A stretch of 64,000 nt of DNA from UBA1161 sp002311745 (GCA_050018415.1 JBEKAB010000002.1:62001-126000), one strand, 5' to 3'. Counted from the stretch's first letter, positions 37,365 to 45,773 are shown. Made by a program: numbers and translations. The notes: generated by a model not told the origin, from the letters alone.

Positions 37365-37504
37365 GGTCGGCGATTAGCAATCGTGGCATCCGGCCCCGTC
37401 AGCTCTGGACGGTCGACATCTTTTAGTTTACCGGCTCAATTCGGGGCAGAAATGTGCATCAAGAAGCTTGACTATTACGCAAAATGCGTCGATAATTACG
37501 CAAT

Positions 37505-38104
37505 ATGCGAAAGCGCCGTCCGCTGGATGCGCTGCTGCCCAGGACCCGCCAGGGAATCTTGGCGGCGATGTTCGTGCGGCCCGAGAAGGCTTGGTACGTC
37601 TCTGAATTGGCGCGCCGCATGGGGGTGCCGTCCTCCAGCCTGCAACGGGAGCTGCATGACCTCACCCATGCGGGGATACTCAAAACCCACAGGCAGGGGC
37701 GGATGGCCTATTACCAGGCCAACGCGGATTCGCCGCTCTTTGGCGACCTCCGCGGCTTGCTCTTGAAGACAGCCGGGCTCGTGGATGTTTTGGCCGACGC
37801 GTTGAAACCGCTGGCGGCAAAGCTGCGGATCGTTTTCGTGTATGGCTCAATCGCCAGCGGCAACGAGCAGAGCGACAGCGACATCGACCTGATGGTGGTT
37901 GGCGCAGTATCGCCGGTGCAATTGGCACTGCCGCTGCGTCATGCACGGGAGTTGCTGGGCCGGGAGATCAATCCGACCGTCTACACGCCAGTGGAATTCG
38001 CGAAGAAACGGGCGGCCAAAGATCATTTCCTGACGCGGGTGTTGGACAAGCCCAAGCTGTTTGTGTTAGGCAATAGGAATGAGTTGGGCGAAGCTGCTGG
38101 CTGA
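37505..38104 (+). CDS. Winged-helix plus minimal nucleotidyltransferase (MNT) protein
   Basis: 199 residues. The N-terminal half is a MarR/ArsR-like winged helix (KAWYVSELARRMGVPSSSLQ, then GILKTHRQGRMAYYQAN). The C-terminal half is a minimal nucleotidyltransferase with GSIASGNEQSDSDIDLMVVG, the G-S-x-D-x-D metal motif. In MNT-HEPN toxin-antitoxin pairs the MNT protein AMPylates its HEPN partner. The next gene overlaps by 26 bases and resembles the partner. The helix-turn-helix fusion suggests self-regulation. Confidence 0.82.
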   Translation: MRKRRPLDALLPRTRQGILAAMFVRPEKAWYVSELARRMGVPSSSLQRELHDLTHAGILKTHRQGRMAYYQANADSPLFGDLRGLLLKTAGLVDVLADALKPLAAKLRIVFVYGSIASGNEQSDSDIDLMVVGAVSPVQLALPLRHARELLGREINPTVYTPVEFAKKRAAKDHFLTRVLDKPKLFVLGNRNELGEAAG

Positions 38105-38399
38105 CCATCGCGTGACCCGCGTGCCACCGAGCAAGGCGGAGCTGGATAATCTGCGCTCGATTGTGACCCGCAGCCTCAAAGACGTGACGGCGGCGGGTCT
38201 TTCGGCGGATGCGCGATTCATCATGGCATACGATGCCGGGCGGACCTTGTCCTTGATTATCGTGCGTGCAGCAGGCTACCGCCCCAGGTCGGTCGGCGCG
38301 AGGATGCGAATAGAAACATCACTGATTCTCAATTTCCGCCATGTGACAGGGGGCAGCGCCGCCTATTTCCATTTGCCGGTTTCGTCGCCGGCCGTTTAG
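38079..38399 (+). pseudogene. Truncated HEPN-domain partner of the MNT gene
   Basis: 106 codons. Residues 1-73 (MSWAKLLADHRVTRVPPSK, RSIVTRSLKDVTAAGLSADA, IMAYDAGRTLSLIIVRAAGY) look like the first half of a HEPN protein. After GYRPRSVGA the frame runs through unrelated sequence into repeat copy B and stops inside it. The catalytic R-x4-6-H half is missing, so the protein is probably inactive. Start ATG 38079 overlaps the MNT gene. Confidence 0.7.
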
Positions 38400-38416
38400 T
38401 CCGAATTCTTCGGCGG
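38350..38416 (+). repeat. Dispersed repeat, copy B
   Basis: GCGCCGCCTATTTCCATTTG, then CCGGTTTCGTCGCCGGCCG, then TTCTTCGGCGG. It closely resembles copy C at 39485 and contains the stop codon of the truncated HEPN gene. Confidence 0.7.
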
Positions 38417-38493
38417 GGGGGCGCTCGGCAGTGAGCAGCGTTGTCCGCCTTCTTCTGTCCAAGGATCGTGGCCGGCCGTTCAAACATTGCTGG

Positions 38494-39414
38494 TCAATCG
38501 GCTTCGCGGCCCTGCTTCTGCCAAAACTCCAGGCCGCTCGCCGCCGACATGAGCGTGGCTCGCTCGGCTTCGTGCGACACCTTGCCCAGAAAAAACGGGC
38601 GGCGCAGGACTCGTCGAAGCTCGCGGCCACGGATGCGGACAAATTCATCGCGGAATTTCCCAAAGGGATGTTCGTGCACCGGGGCGTTGGTGGCGATTCC
38701 GCCGTGGACTTGGTGAAACGAGGCTTCGCCCAGCAGAACGACGTAGCTCAGTTCCTCCCGGCTCACGGCGTTGGCGAAGAAATCGAGATTGACGAGTCCG
38801 CCCCCCGGGGATTGAAACCGCTGATCGAATCCCCCCAGGTCGAAAAACGCCTGCTTGCCCATCGCAAAGCAGTTGCTCTCCAAGAGGCATCCGAACCAGC
38901 CGTAACTGTCGTCGGGGAATGCGTCCGCGATCGTGAACAGGCGGTATCCGTTGCTGCGCCACTGGCTTTGCTCCAGCAGGCGGTCCTCGACGTCCTGATT
39001 GTATCCTTCGGCGACCGAGATGTTTTGCACGTTGGGTCCCAAATGCATGGCCACGGTGGCCACGAACGGCGAGGCGAACAGGGCAAAAGCGCGATCCGTC
39101 AATGACAGAATCCCTGGTGAAAGAATGTGCGCCCCATCGAGCATGACCATGAGCCGATCGCCTTGGGCGTGGCGGCACGCCTCGTTGATCGCTTGCACCG
39201 GCGAGGGCGACTGGGTGGCGAAGAACCGATACTTGAATTGCGGTCCCCACGCCGACACCTCCGCCTCCGATAGCGGCTGGCTCGAGCCGTTGTCCACCGC
39301 GATCACTTCATATTCAAGATTGTCGATGTTTTTTTGATACCCTCGGCTCAGCGAAAAAAGGGAGTTGCGGGCCTCGCGCCGCATGTTGAAGAAATTGATG
39401 ATGACCGACAGCAT
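38494..39414 (-). CDS. GT2-like glycosyltransferase
   Basis: 306 residues with a GT-A start (LSVIINFFNMRREARNSL, YEVIAVDNGSS) and a DGAH motif at about residue 100 in place of a canonical DXD. A later FDLGGFDQRFQSPGGGLVNLD resembles the C-terminal acceptor part of GT2 and related N-acetylgalactosaminyltransferase-like proteins. The missing canonical DXD makes activity uncertain. ATG 39414. Repeat copies flank it on both sides, suggesting a mobile cassette. Confidence 0.72.
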   Translation of the reverse strand: MLSVIINFFNMRREARNSLFSLSRGYQKNIDNLEYEVIAVDNGSSQPLSEAEVSAWGPQFKYRFFATQSPSPVQAINEACRHAQGDRLMVMLDGAHILSPGILSLTDRAFALFASPFVATVAMHLGPNVQNISVAEGYNQDVEDRLLEQSQWRSNGYRLFTIADAFPDDSYGWFGCLLESNCFAMGKQAFFDLGGFDQRFQSPGGGLVNLDFFANAVSREELSYVVLLGEASFHQVHGGIATNAPVHEHPFGKFRDEFVRIRGRELRRVLRRPFFLGKVSHEAERATLMSAASGLEFWQKQGREAD

Positions 39415-39484
39415 CGAGTTCCGTTGCCAGTCCGATGGTATCGCAAAAGGGCAAGATGGAAAGGGAGACATCTACCAGGCGGGC

Positions 39485-39549
39485 CACCGCTGCCTATTTC
39501 CATTGGCCCGTTCCGTCGCCGGCCGTCTAGTCCGATTTCTTCGGCGGCG
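39485..39549 (+). repeat. Dispersed repeat, copy C
   Basis: Reads GCTGCCTATTTCCATTGG, CCGTTCCGTCGCCGGCCG, TCTAGTCCGATTTCTTCGGCGG. It matches copy B at most positions over about 60 bases. Confidence 0.7.
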
Positions 39550-39563
39550 GCTGGGCGCCTGGC

Positions 39564-39605
39564 GCCCTCCAGGATTGCATCAATGTCAAATGAAAGCTTA
39601 CCCAT
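39564..39605 (-). pseudogene. Fragment resembling the mqnC N-terminus
   Basis: Fourteen codons read MGKLSFDIDAILEG, with ten identical to the mqnC start (MAHLSFDIDPIIEG). The frame then enters repeat copy C, about 15 bases further on. The DNA also matches closely, so this looks like a decayed paralog or displaced copy cut by the repeat. Confidence 0.6.
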
Positions 39606-39684
39606 TGTCTGGCCGGTGCATATGCGATCCCGCCTGGCAAGGAACCGGCCTTACGCGCCGACACTGCAAAGGTCGACATTTACC

Positions 39685-39712
39685 TTGACCGGCCAATTGC
39701 CGACGGGATAAT
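39685..39712 (+). promoter_or_regulatory. Candidate sigma-factor gene promoter abutting the start codon
   Basis: TTGACC (39685-39690) and GATAAT (39707-39712), each five of six to consensus, are 16 bases apart. Eight bases separate them from ATG 39721. Confidence 0.6.
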
Positions 39713-39720
39713 AGGTTAGG

Positions 39721-41352
39721 ATGGCAAAGTTCCGGATTGACAAAATCGGAGAACTTGCCCGCCAGTTGTCCTTTACCCCACAAGAGACCAGACTGGCGCA
39801 AATCTCGTCCGCAGAAGAACTTCTGATCGAAATCGATCCCGCCAAAGCCTACCCGCTGGACTTCGTTATCTATCGCATCACCGGCTACCGCCCCAAGCGG
39901 GTGGATCAGGCCCTGCTGGCGGGGCTGGCCTTGCAGCACGATCTGGGTCTGCTGATCGAGCAGGTCAGCCAGACCCTGGCCCTGCGGCAGGATGGCCAGA
40001 ATCAGCCCGTGCTGAGCATCGACGAGGTCACAGAGCGGTTCAACGTCACCAGCAAGACCATTCAGCGATGGCGTCGCCGCGGGTTGGCAGCGCGATTGTT
40101 CATCTTCCCGGACGGCAAGCGCCGCGTCGGGTTCTTGCTTTCCACGGTCGAACGATTCCTCGCCATCCATCGCGATCAGGTCCTGCGGGTTGGCAATTTC
40201 TCGCAGGTGTCGGACCGGGAGAAATCGGAGATTCTGCGGCGGGCCAGGCGACTGGCGGAGACTCGCTGCTGCCCGGACGAGATCGCCCGGCGGATTGCCC
40301 GCCGCCTGGACCGCTCGCCCCTGACCATCGCCCACATCATCAAGGACCACGACCGCGCCAATCCGCAGGCGGCGATTCTTCCCCTGGCCGCCCAGCCGAT
40401 TGGCCAGGAGCAGCGCCAGGAGATTTTCGAGTCCTTCCGCCGCGGGATCGGCGTCACGATGCTGGCCGAGCAACTCGGCCGCCCGCGAGCGCAGGTGTAT
40501 CGCGTCATCCTGGAAGAGCGTCTGGCTCGGCTGCTGCGTCGGCGCGTGCGATTCATTGACGATCCGCTGTATCACCAGAGCGACGCCGCGGCCGTCGTCG
40601 AGCAGATCGTCGCCCAGCCGCAGATTCAACCCGCCCCCAAGGTCGAGGAATCGCGCATTCCGCGCGACTTGCCGCCGTATTTGCAGGACCTGTACCGCAC
40701 GCCCCTGCTCTCGCCGTCCCAGGAACGCTCGCTGTTCTTGAAGCTGAATTTCCACAAGTTCCAATTCGTGGCCGTGCGGCGGAGGCTTGATCCCGCCCTG
40801 GCCGGCGCGCGGGACGTAAGTCTGTTGGAAACCTATCGCCGCCGGATCGTGCACACGCGCAACCAGATCGTGCGTGCGAACCTGCGTCTGGTGGTCAGCG
40901 TCGCCCGCAAGCACCTGCGGCCGGGCTTATCCCTGATGGAGCTGATCAGCGACGGCAACCTGACGCTGATGCGCGCCGTCGATTCGTTCGATTTGCACAA
41001 GGGCAACCGTTTCAGCACGTACGCGACCTTGGCTCTGATGAAGGGCTTTGCCCGCAGCGTGGGCCAGATGCAGTCCGCCGGGCGCGACGCCGTGCACAGT
41101 GAACTGATCCTGGAAACGGTGGCCGATCGTCGCGGCCTACCCGACGCCCAGCGCCTGCTGGACCGCGACCATCTCGGCCAGCTTCTCTCCCGCCTGGACG
41201 CGCGCGAGCGGCACATCATCTCAGCACATTACGGCCTGCGCGACGGCTCGCCGGCCACCTACGAGCAGGTCGGCTCGCGTCTAGGTCTATCCAAACAGCG
41301 TGTCCGCCAGATCGAGCAAGCCGCCCTGGCCAAGCTCCGCGCGGGGATTTAG
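39721..41352 (+). CDS. Sigma-70-family factor with large N-terminal DNA-binding-like extension
   Basis: 543 residues. The C-terminal half has sigma region 1.2/2 (RTPLLSPSQERSLFLKL, RNQIVRANLRLVVSVARKH, SLMELISDGNLTLMRAVDSF, FSTYATLALMKGF). Region 4 is ERHIISAHYGLRDG, then YEQVGSRLGLSKQRVRQIEQ. A region 3 is not clear. The first 310 residues are unusual: a MerR/excisionase-like helix-turn-helix at about 96-150 (VLSIDEVTERFNVTSKTIQ), then two more helical segments resembling helix-turn-helix units (170-275). The extension may bind DNA or integrate a signal. Confidence 0.85.
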   Translation: MAKFRIDKIGELARQLSFTPQETRLAQISSAEELLIEIDPAKAYPLDFVIYRITGYRPKRVDQALLAGLALQHDLGLLIEQVSQTLALRQDGQNQPVLSIDEVTERFNVTSKTIQRWRRRGLAARLFIFPDGKRRVGFLLSTVERFLAIHRDQVLRVGNFSQVSDREKSEILRRARRLAETRCCPDEIARRIARRLDRSPLTIAHIIKDHDRANPQAAILPLAAQPIGQEQRQEIFESFRRGIGVTMLAEQLGRPRAQVYRVILEERLARLLRRRVRFIDDPLYHQSDAAAVVEQIVAQPQIQPAPKVEESRIPRDLPPYLQDLYRTPLLSPSQERSLFLKLNFHKFQFVAVRRRLDPALAGARDVSLLETYRRRIVHTRNQIVRANLRLVVSVARKHLRPGLSLMELISDGNLTLMRAVDSFDLHKGNRFSTYATLALMKGFARSVGQMQSAGRDAVHSELILETVADRRGLPDAQRLLDRDHLGQLLSRLDARERHIISAHYGLRDGSPATYEQVGSRLGLSKQRVRQIEQAALAKLRAGI

Positions 41353-41388
41353 GTCGCGGCGGACGGCGGAGCGGGGGCATCCGCCGCT

Positions 41389-42207
41389 TTAAGCGCCTAA
41401 CTGTCGGGCCGCCCCATTGGTCGGCAGGATTTTTGGTCCCTGACGGCGCAGCAGGTTTAGTCCCGCTCGCACCAACTCGCCGCGGCTGTGCACGTCCAGC
41501 TTGCGGTGAAGCATGGAAATATAATTGTGAACCGTGGCCTGGCTCAGCGACAACTTTGCCGCCGCTTCTTTTTCGATGTAACCCTCGCAGAGTAATCCTA
41601 AAACCGCTTGCTGGCGGGGTCCCAGATGGCTCAGGGCGCGAGCTCCTCTTTTCCGAATCCTGGCCAACTCCATATGCGCCAGTCGGACGATCGCGCTGTG
41701 GCGGGCGTCGAACGGCCGGCTCTTCAATGCACGGCCGAATCCGAAGCCCTCGGAATATTGTCCATCCGGCGCCATCACCTGGGAATAGAGGATATCCTCC
41801 ATCCCGAGCGGGCGGCGGAATTCGTTGAAATAGGCCGAGCCATACCATTGTCGGTCGGTGCACAGTTGTTCACGTCGGCGGACAAAATTACGCGCGCCCA
41901 AGGCCGTTAAAGCGGGCGTATTGGGGTCGGGGGTAATATCTCCCGTCTGTAAAAACCGATTCCATTGACTGATCTGAGCGGCGTCAGCGCCGATCCACAA
42001 CATGAGCGGAAAATTAGCGTCCGTCGGATCCAGCGGTCGCCGCATCACGCAGGCTAGAACCATCCCGCCGTTGTCGATCAACTTCAGCAAGCCCGATCCG
42101 AAATGCTGCCGCCAGGCGTAGGCGTCGTGTCCCAGTTCCACCGTCTCGGCCACCAGCCGCATGACCCGAATGACATCCCTTAACCTGACGCTTGTTGAAT
42201 GCGACAT
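41389..42207 (-). CDS. LuxR-family (GerE-type) transcriptional regulator
   Basis: 272 residues from ATG 42207 with GGGGAGG six bases upstream. The C-terminal HTH reads LGPRQQAVLGLLCEGYIEKE, then AKLSLSQATVHNYISMLHRK, the GerE fold. The N-terminal ~190 residues are not a known receiver (no Asp/Lys pattern) and may be a ligand-sensing domain. The palindrome CTAAACA-TGTTTAG, 38 bases upstream of the start codon, is a likely operator. Confidence 0.78.
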   Translation of the reverse strand: MSHSTSVRLRDVIRVMRLVAETVELGHDAYAWRQHFGSGLLKLIDNGGMVLACVMRRPLDPTDANFPLMLWIGADAAQISQWNRFLQTGDITPDPNTPALTALGARNFVRRREQLCTDRQWYGSAYFNEFRRPLGMEDILYSQVMAPDGQYSEGFGFGRALKSRPFDARHSAIVRLAHMELARIRKRGARALSHLGPRQQAVLGLLCEGYIEKEAAAKLSLSQATVHNYISMLHRKLDVHSRGELVRAGLNLLRRQGPKILPTNGAARQLGA

Positions 42208-42244
42208 GCGAACCTCCCCTTTGTTCCCATTAACCAGTTGTTCT

Positions 42245-42263
42245 CTAAACATGATCTGTTTAG
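42245..42263. promoter_or_regulatory. Palindromic operator candidate
   Basis: CTAAACA (42245-42251) and TGTTTAG (42257-42263) form a perfect inverted repeat with a five-base centre, as expected for a dimeric regulator. It stands 38 bases from the start of the LuxR-type gene. Confidence 0.6.
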
Positions 42264-42387
42264 ATCAATTGCCAAAATATGGGAAGGCCGCAAATACTAC
42301 GTGTGTCGTACAGGGGTGCATCCACGCGACTGGCGCCCAAGCCGCCGGGGCGTCGCTTTTTCGGGGTGGATCAGCCCCGTTGGCCGC

Positions 42388-42423
42388 TACGGCTTGACGG
42401 GCCGAGACTTACGGCTTGACGGG
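42388..42423 (+). repeat. Direct repeat TACGGCTTGACGGG, two copies
   Basis: Copies at 42388-42401 and 42410-42423 are exact over 14 bases with a 22-base period, close to two helical turns. They could be tandem regulator sites. Confidence 0.6.
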
Positions 42424-42554
42424 GCCAGACGTGCCCAGGCACGTTCGTGGCCGGCGGTGTCCCTGGTGGCCGCTCGCTTGCCGGATTCCTCCACCGGCAG
42501 GCGGGTGCGCTGCCTCAACGCTTCGATTGGAATCTTTCGGTTGGGAGGACATTC

Positions 42555-42965
42555 ATGCTTGCCCAATGCCTGGTCAAAACAACCGACTTCACTTGTCGCG
42601 TCCCGCTCGCCGCTGGGCGGCCGATCGATCCGATTTCCCTTCCGGGGGTTTCCATGAAGCGAGGCAGAAATTCCACCAAGAACAAGCCGGCGCCCGTGCC
42701 ATCCATCCTCTCCGGCCAATGGGCGGTCCTGGTCCGCGCCCTGAATCTCTCCGCCCGGCAAGCCAAGATCGTCGACTTGATACTTCAAGGCAAAAAAGAC
42801 AAAGAAATCGCCAAGGAATTGGGTTTAAGCAAATACACGATTCGAACGTACCTGAACCGGATTTTCAGCCGGCTTGAAGTGACCGATCGCCTCGGCCTTG
42901 TGGTCAAAGTCTTCGCCCGCTGCCGGGAGAACTGCGCCCAGGCGGGCTGTCCCTACAAAGTGTGA
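42555..42965 (+). CDS. Small LuxR-type helix-turn-helix protein
   Basis: 136 residues. GGGAGG six bases before ATG 42555 favours this start over ATG 42653. The HTH is LSARQAKIVDLILQGKKDKE, then ELGLSKYTIRTYLNRIFSRL, matching the GerE recognition helix. There is a Lys-rich N-terminus and a Cys-rich tail (CRENCAQAGC), an unusual pair of cysteine sets that might bind metal or sense redox. It lies next to another LuxR-type regulator on the opposite strand. Confidence 0.75.
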   Translation: MLAQCLVKTTDFTCRVPLAAGRPIDPISLPGVSMKRGRNSTKNKPAPVPSILSGQWAVLVRALNLSARQAKIVDLILQGKKDKEIAKELGLSKYTIRTYLNRIFSRLEVTDRLGLVVKVFARCRENCAQAGCPYKV

Positions 42966-43170
42966 CACCATAAATGGCGGCTTGTCGTGTGATGATTGCA
43001 GTAGCTATAATTCGCACAGGGTTCAGATTTTCTCCGGGAAATCTTGGGCGTCCCTTTTTTTGGCTCGGCAGGACAGGCTGCGCGCGACGCGCGTTGGGCG
43101 AACGTCGTCTGGGTTAGATGCCTGTCCATATGGCGGCAGATTCTTCACAGAATCGAAAGGAGTACCGGCC

Positions 43171-44286
43171 ATGGCTACGCTTCAACAGGATAACCGGTTT
43201 CTTGCACGAGCCATCGACTTGGTGCGTAAGGCAGGCGAAAAACTGGCTGGGGCATGGGTTCTCGGTGAAGCAGGCCGCTACCAGATTAGGCAGTGCCTGA
43301 GTCTTCTCACCCAAGCGATGCATGGTTTGCGGCGCGATGAACCTTCGTATCGAGCCCTGAACAAGGCGAACCATCATATAGAATGTGTTCTTCGCCATTT
43401 CCCCCACGCGAATCCCTACAACTTGGGGTGGGCGACCCAGAATATTGACGAGGCGCTGCAGGCACTTCATGGATGTACCCAGAGCGGTCCCCGTAAAATA
43501 TCCGCCGTAGACATGAAGCCCAACCGTGCCGCCTGGCTCAAAGGTCCGCCGGCTGCCTGCAATCTGCCCCCTGCGATGCCCGCCGGCCGAGCCTGGCGCT
43601 TCGTCCTTCTGGGCGCTCCCGGCGCCGGCAAAGGCACCCACGCCGAATTGCTCTCCGACCACCTGGGTGCCTGCCATCTGTCGACCCGCAACATCTTCCG
43701 CGCCGCCAAGCATGCCTGCAATTGCAGTCTCTCCCCCGCCATGACCGTCGCGCTCGAGGCCATGCGCCGCGGCGAACTCGTCTGCGACGACACCGTCCTG
43801 GACATCCTCCGCGAACGCGCCGCCTGCCTGCGCTGCCACGTCGGTTTCCTCCTCGACGGATTCCCTCGCACCGTCGCCCAAGCCCAAGCCCTGCAGCAGC
43901 TTCTCAACGAGCAGTCCCTCACCCTCCACGGCGTCATCAGCTACGAGATTCCCGTCCCGCAGATCATCGCCCGCCTCAGCGGCCGCCGAACCTGCACCAA
44001 CTGCAAGGCCCTCTTCCACGTCACCGCGCGCCCGTCCAAGGTCCCAGGTGCCTGCGACCAATGTGGCGGCAAATTGATCCAACGTGACAACGACCGCCCC
44101 GAATCCATCCGCGTCCGCACGGAGGCGTACCAGAAGAGCACCGCTCCCCTGATCGACTTTTATGCGAGCTCCGGCCTGCTGATCCCCATATCCGCCGATG
44201 GTAATTCCGAGGAGATTTTGCGGCGTACGCTCACCGCCCTGCGTCGCCTGATCCCCGCTGGCGGCGATGAGGCCCGGCCAAGATAA
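43171..44286 (+). CDS. adk: Adenylate kinase with N-terminal domain of unknown function
   Basis: Interconverts adenine nucleotides (ATP + AMP to 2 ADP). ATG 43171 with AAGGAG gives 371 residues. Residues 136-371 are an adenylate kinase with P-loop LLGAPGAGKGTH, LDGFPRTVAQ, GRRTC, a zinc-finger lid (CTNC and CDQCGG), and RDNDRPESIRVR. In the AMP site STGD is changed to STRN. Residues 1-135 are a helical domain with no recognised family and lower GC than the kinase part. The core alone could start at ATG 43576. A second conventional adk elsewhere is possible. Confidence 0.82.
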   Translation: MATLQQDNRFLARAIDLVRKAGEKLAGAWVLGEAGRYQIRQCLSLLTQAMHGLRRDEPSYRALNKANHHIECVLRHFPHANPYNLGWATQNIDEALQALHGCTQSGPRKISAVDMKPNRAAWLKGPPAACNLPPAMPAGRAWRFVLLGAPGAGKGTHAELLSDHLGACHLSTRNIFRAAKHACNCSLSPAMTVALEAMRRGELVCDDTVLDILRERAACLRCHVGFLLDGFPRTVAQAQALQQLLNEQSLTLHGVISYEIPVPQIIARLSGRRTCTNCKALFHVTARPSKVPGACDQCGGKLIQRDNDRPESIRVRTEAYQKSTAPLIDFYASSGLLIPISADGNSEEILRRTLTALRRLIPAGGDEARPR

Positions 44287-44297
44287 TGACTGCCATC

Positions 44298-45764
44298 TCA
44301 GGCCGACGGATTCACACGCTGGCTCAAAACGCGCTTGAGCACTTTCCCCGTCGAGGATCGCGGCAAATCCTTCTCGATGAAAATCTCGCGGGGGATTTTC
44401 CACTGCACCAGGTTTTGATCCCGGCAGAAATCACGCAGTTGATCCGCGCTGGCGCCCTGGCCTTCGCGCAATGCGACAAACGCGACCACGACTTCGCCGC
44501 GGGTGGGGTCTTTCTTGCCCACGGCGGCGGCCTCGGCCACGGCCTCGTGACGCAATAAAACCTCCTCGATCTCCCGCGGCGCGGCCTTCTCGCCGGCCAC
44601 GATGATCAGCTCCTTCTTGCGGCCGGTGATGTAGAGGAAGCCATCCGCGTCGAGTTGGCCCAGATCGCCGGTCTTGAAATAGCCGTCGCCCGTCATGGCG
44701 GCCGCGGTTTCGGCGGGCAGCTTGTAATAGCCCTTGGTGACCATTTTTCCCTTGAGCCAGACTTCGCCATTTTGGCCGGCGGGGAGGGTGTTGCCCTGGT
44801 CATCGGCGATCTTCACTTGCACCCCGGGCACCGGCCGGCCCACGCTGCCGGGGCGGGCGGCCTGGGGCGTGTTGAGGGAAACCACCGGGCTGGTTTCGGT
44901 CAGGCCGTAGCCTTCGTAGAGGGTGACGCCAAATCGCCGCAGGTATTGCTCGGCCAGGGCGGCGGGCAGCGGCTCGCCCCCGCAGATCAGGGCGTAGATG
45001 GATTTGAAATCGTCCGCCGCGGCGTTCTTCAGATGCGCCATGGCGGCGAACATGCTCGGAATTGCAAAGACCAGGGCGACCGACTGATCGCGGATGGCGT
45101 TCAGCGCGGCGGTGGGGTTGAAACGCGCCATGTAAATCACCGGGGCCGCCAGTTGGATGGGGGCGAGCATCATCGCCGTCATGCCGAAGGCGTGGAACAG
45201 GGGGATCACGCCGAGGAATTTGTGCTTGTGCTGCAACTGGGCGTGTTCGATGCACGCATCCACGTCGCTTTGCAGGTTCTGGTAACTCAGCACGACGCCT
45301 TTGGGCAGGCCGCTGGTGCCGCTGGTGTAAATCAGCACCGCCCGGTCGTCGGCGGATTTGGGCGGCATTGGCGGGGGGGCCGACGGCGGGGCGGTGGACG
45401 CTTGCGACACGTCGATGATCTTGAGCGCGATTCCCTTGAGGCGGGCGCTGAGCTGGGGAATGCTCAGGATCGTGTCGATGCCGCTGTCGGCGATGACGTG
45501 GCCGATCTCCCGCTCGCCCAAAAGAAAATTGATGGGCACCACGCTCTTGCCAGCCAGCAGCGTTCCGTAGAAACTCGCGACGTACCCAAAGCCCGCCGGC
45601 AGCATCAGGCCGACGTTGTCCCGGTGGGTGATGGCGCTCAGGTGGGCGGCGATCGCGGCGGCCGCGCCGGCCAGTTGCCGGTACGTGTAGCTGCCGGCGT
45701 CGTCCTGGATTGCCATGTCGTCGGGCGTTTGCTGCGCGTGGGCCAGGAGCGGTTCCACCAGCAT
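44298..45764 (-). CDS. Long-chain acyl-CoA ligase-like adenylate-forming enzyme
   Basis: Activates a carboxylate via acyl-AMP to acyl-CoA. The 488 residues contain the AMP-binding motif LIYTSGTSGLPKGVVLS, EGYGLTETSPVVSL, TGDLGQLDADGF, ITGRKKELIIVAGEK, and the C-terminal Lys region LPRSSTGKVLKR. FadD-like proteins often have 550 residues or more, so this is a short type. The substrate is unclear. ATG 45764 stands 31 bases from the divergent SPOR gene. Confidence 0.88.
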   Translation of the reverse strand: MLVEPLLAHAQQTPDDMAIQDDAGSYTYRQLAGAAAAIAAHLSAITHRDNVGLMLPAGFGYVASFYGTLLAGKSVVPINFLLGEREIGHVIADSGIDTILSIPQLSARLKGIALKIIDVSQASTAPPSAPPPMPPKSADDRAVLIYTSGTSGLPKGVVLSYQNLQSDVDACIEHAQLQHKHKFLGVIPLFHAFGMTAMMLAPIQLAAPVIYMARFNPTAALNAIRDQSVALVFAIPSMFAAMAHLKNAAADDFKSIYALICGGEPLPAALAEQYLRRFGVTLYEGYGLTETSPVVSLNTPQAARPGSVGRPVPGVQVKIADDQGNTLPAGQNGEVWLKGKMVTKGYYKLPAETAAAMTGDGYFKTGDLGQLDADGFLYITGRKKELIIVAGEKAAPREIEEVLLRHEAVAEAAAVGKKDPTRGEVVVAFVALREGQGASADQLRDFCRDQNLVQWKIPREIFIEKDLPRSSTGKVLKRVLSQRVNPSA

Positions 45765-45773
45765 GATGGATTC

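Larger units (their letters stand above)
39415..39720. other. Spacer holding repeat copy C and the mqnC-like start fragment
   Basis: These 306 bases contain repeat copy C, a minus-strand fragment resembling the mqnC N-terminus, and the sigma-factor promoter. No gene fits. Confidence 0.6.
42208..42554. other. Divergent control region between two LuxR-type genes
   Basis: No gene is found in these 347 bases. Besides the palindrome listed separately it has a 14-base direct repeat TACGGCTTGACGGG (42388-42401 and 42410-42423, 22-base period). It ends at a strong GGGAGG site for the plus-strand gene. Confidence 0.6.
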
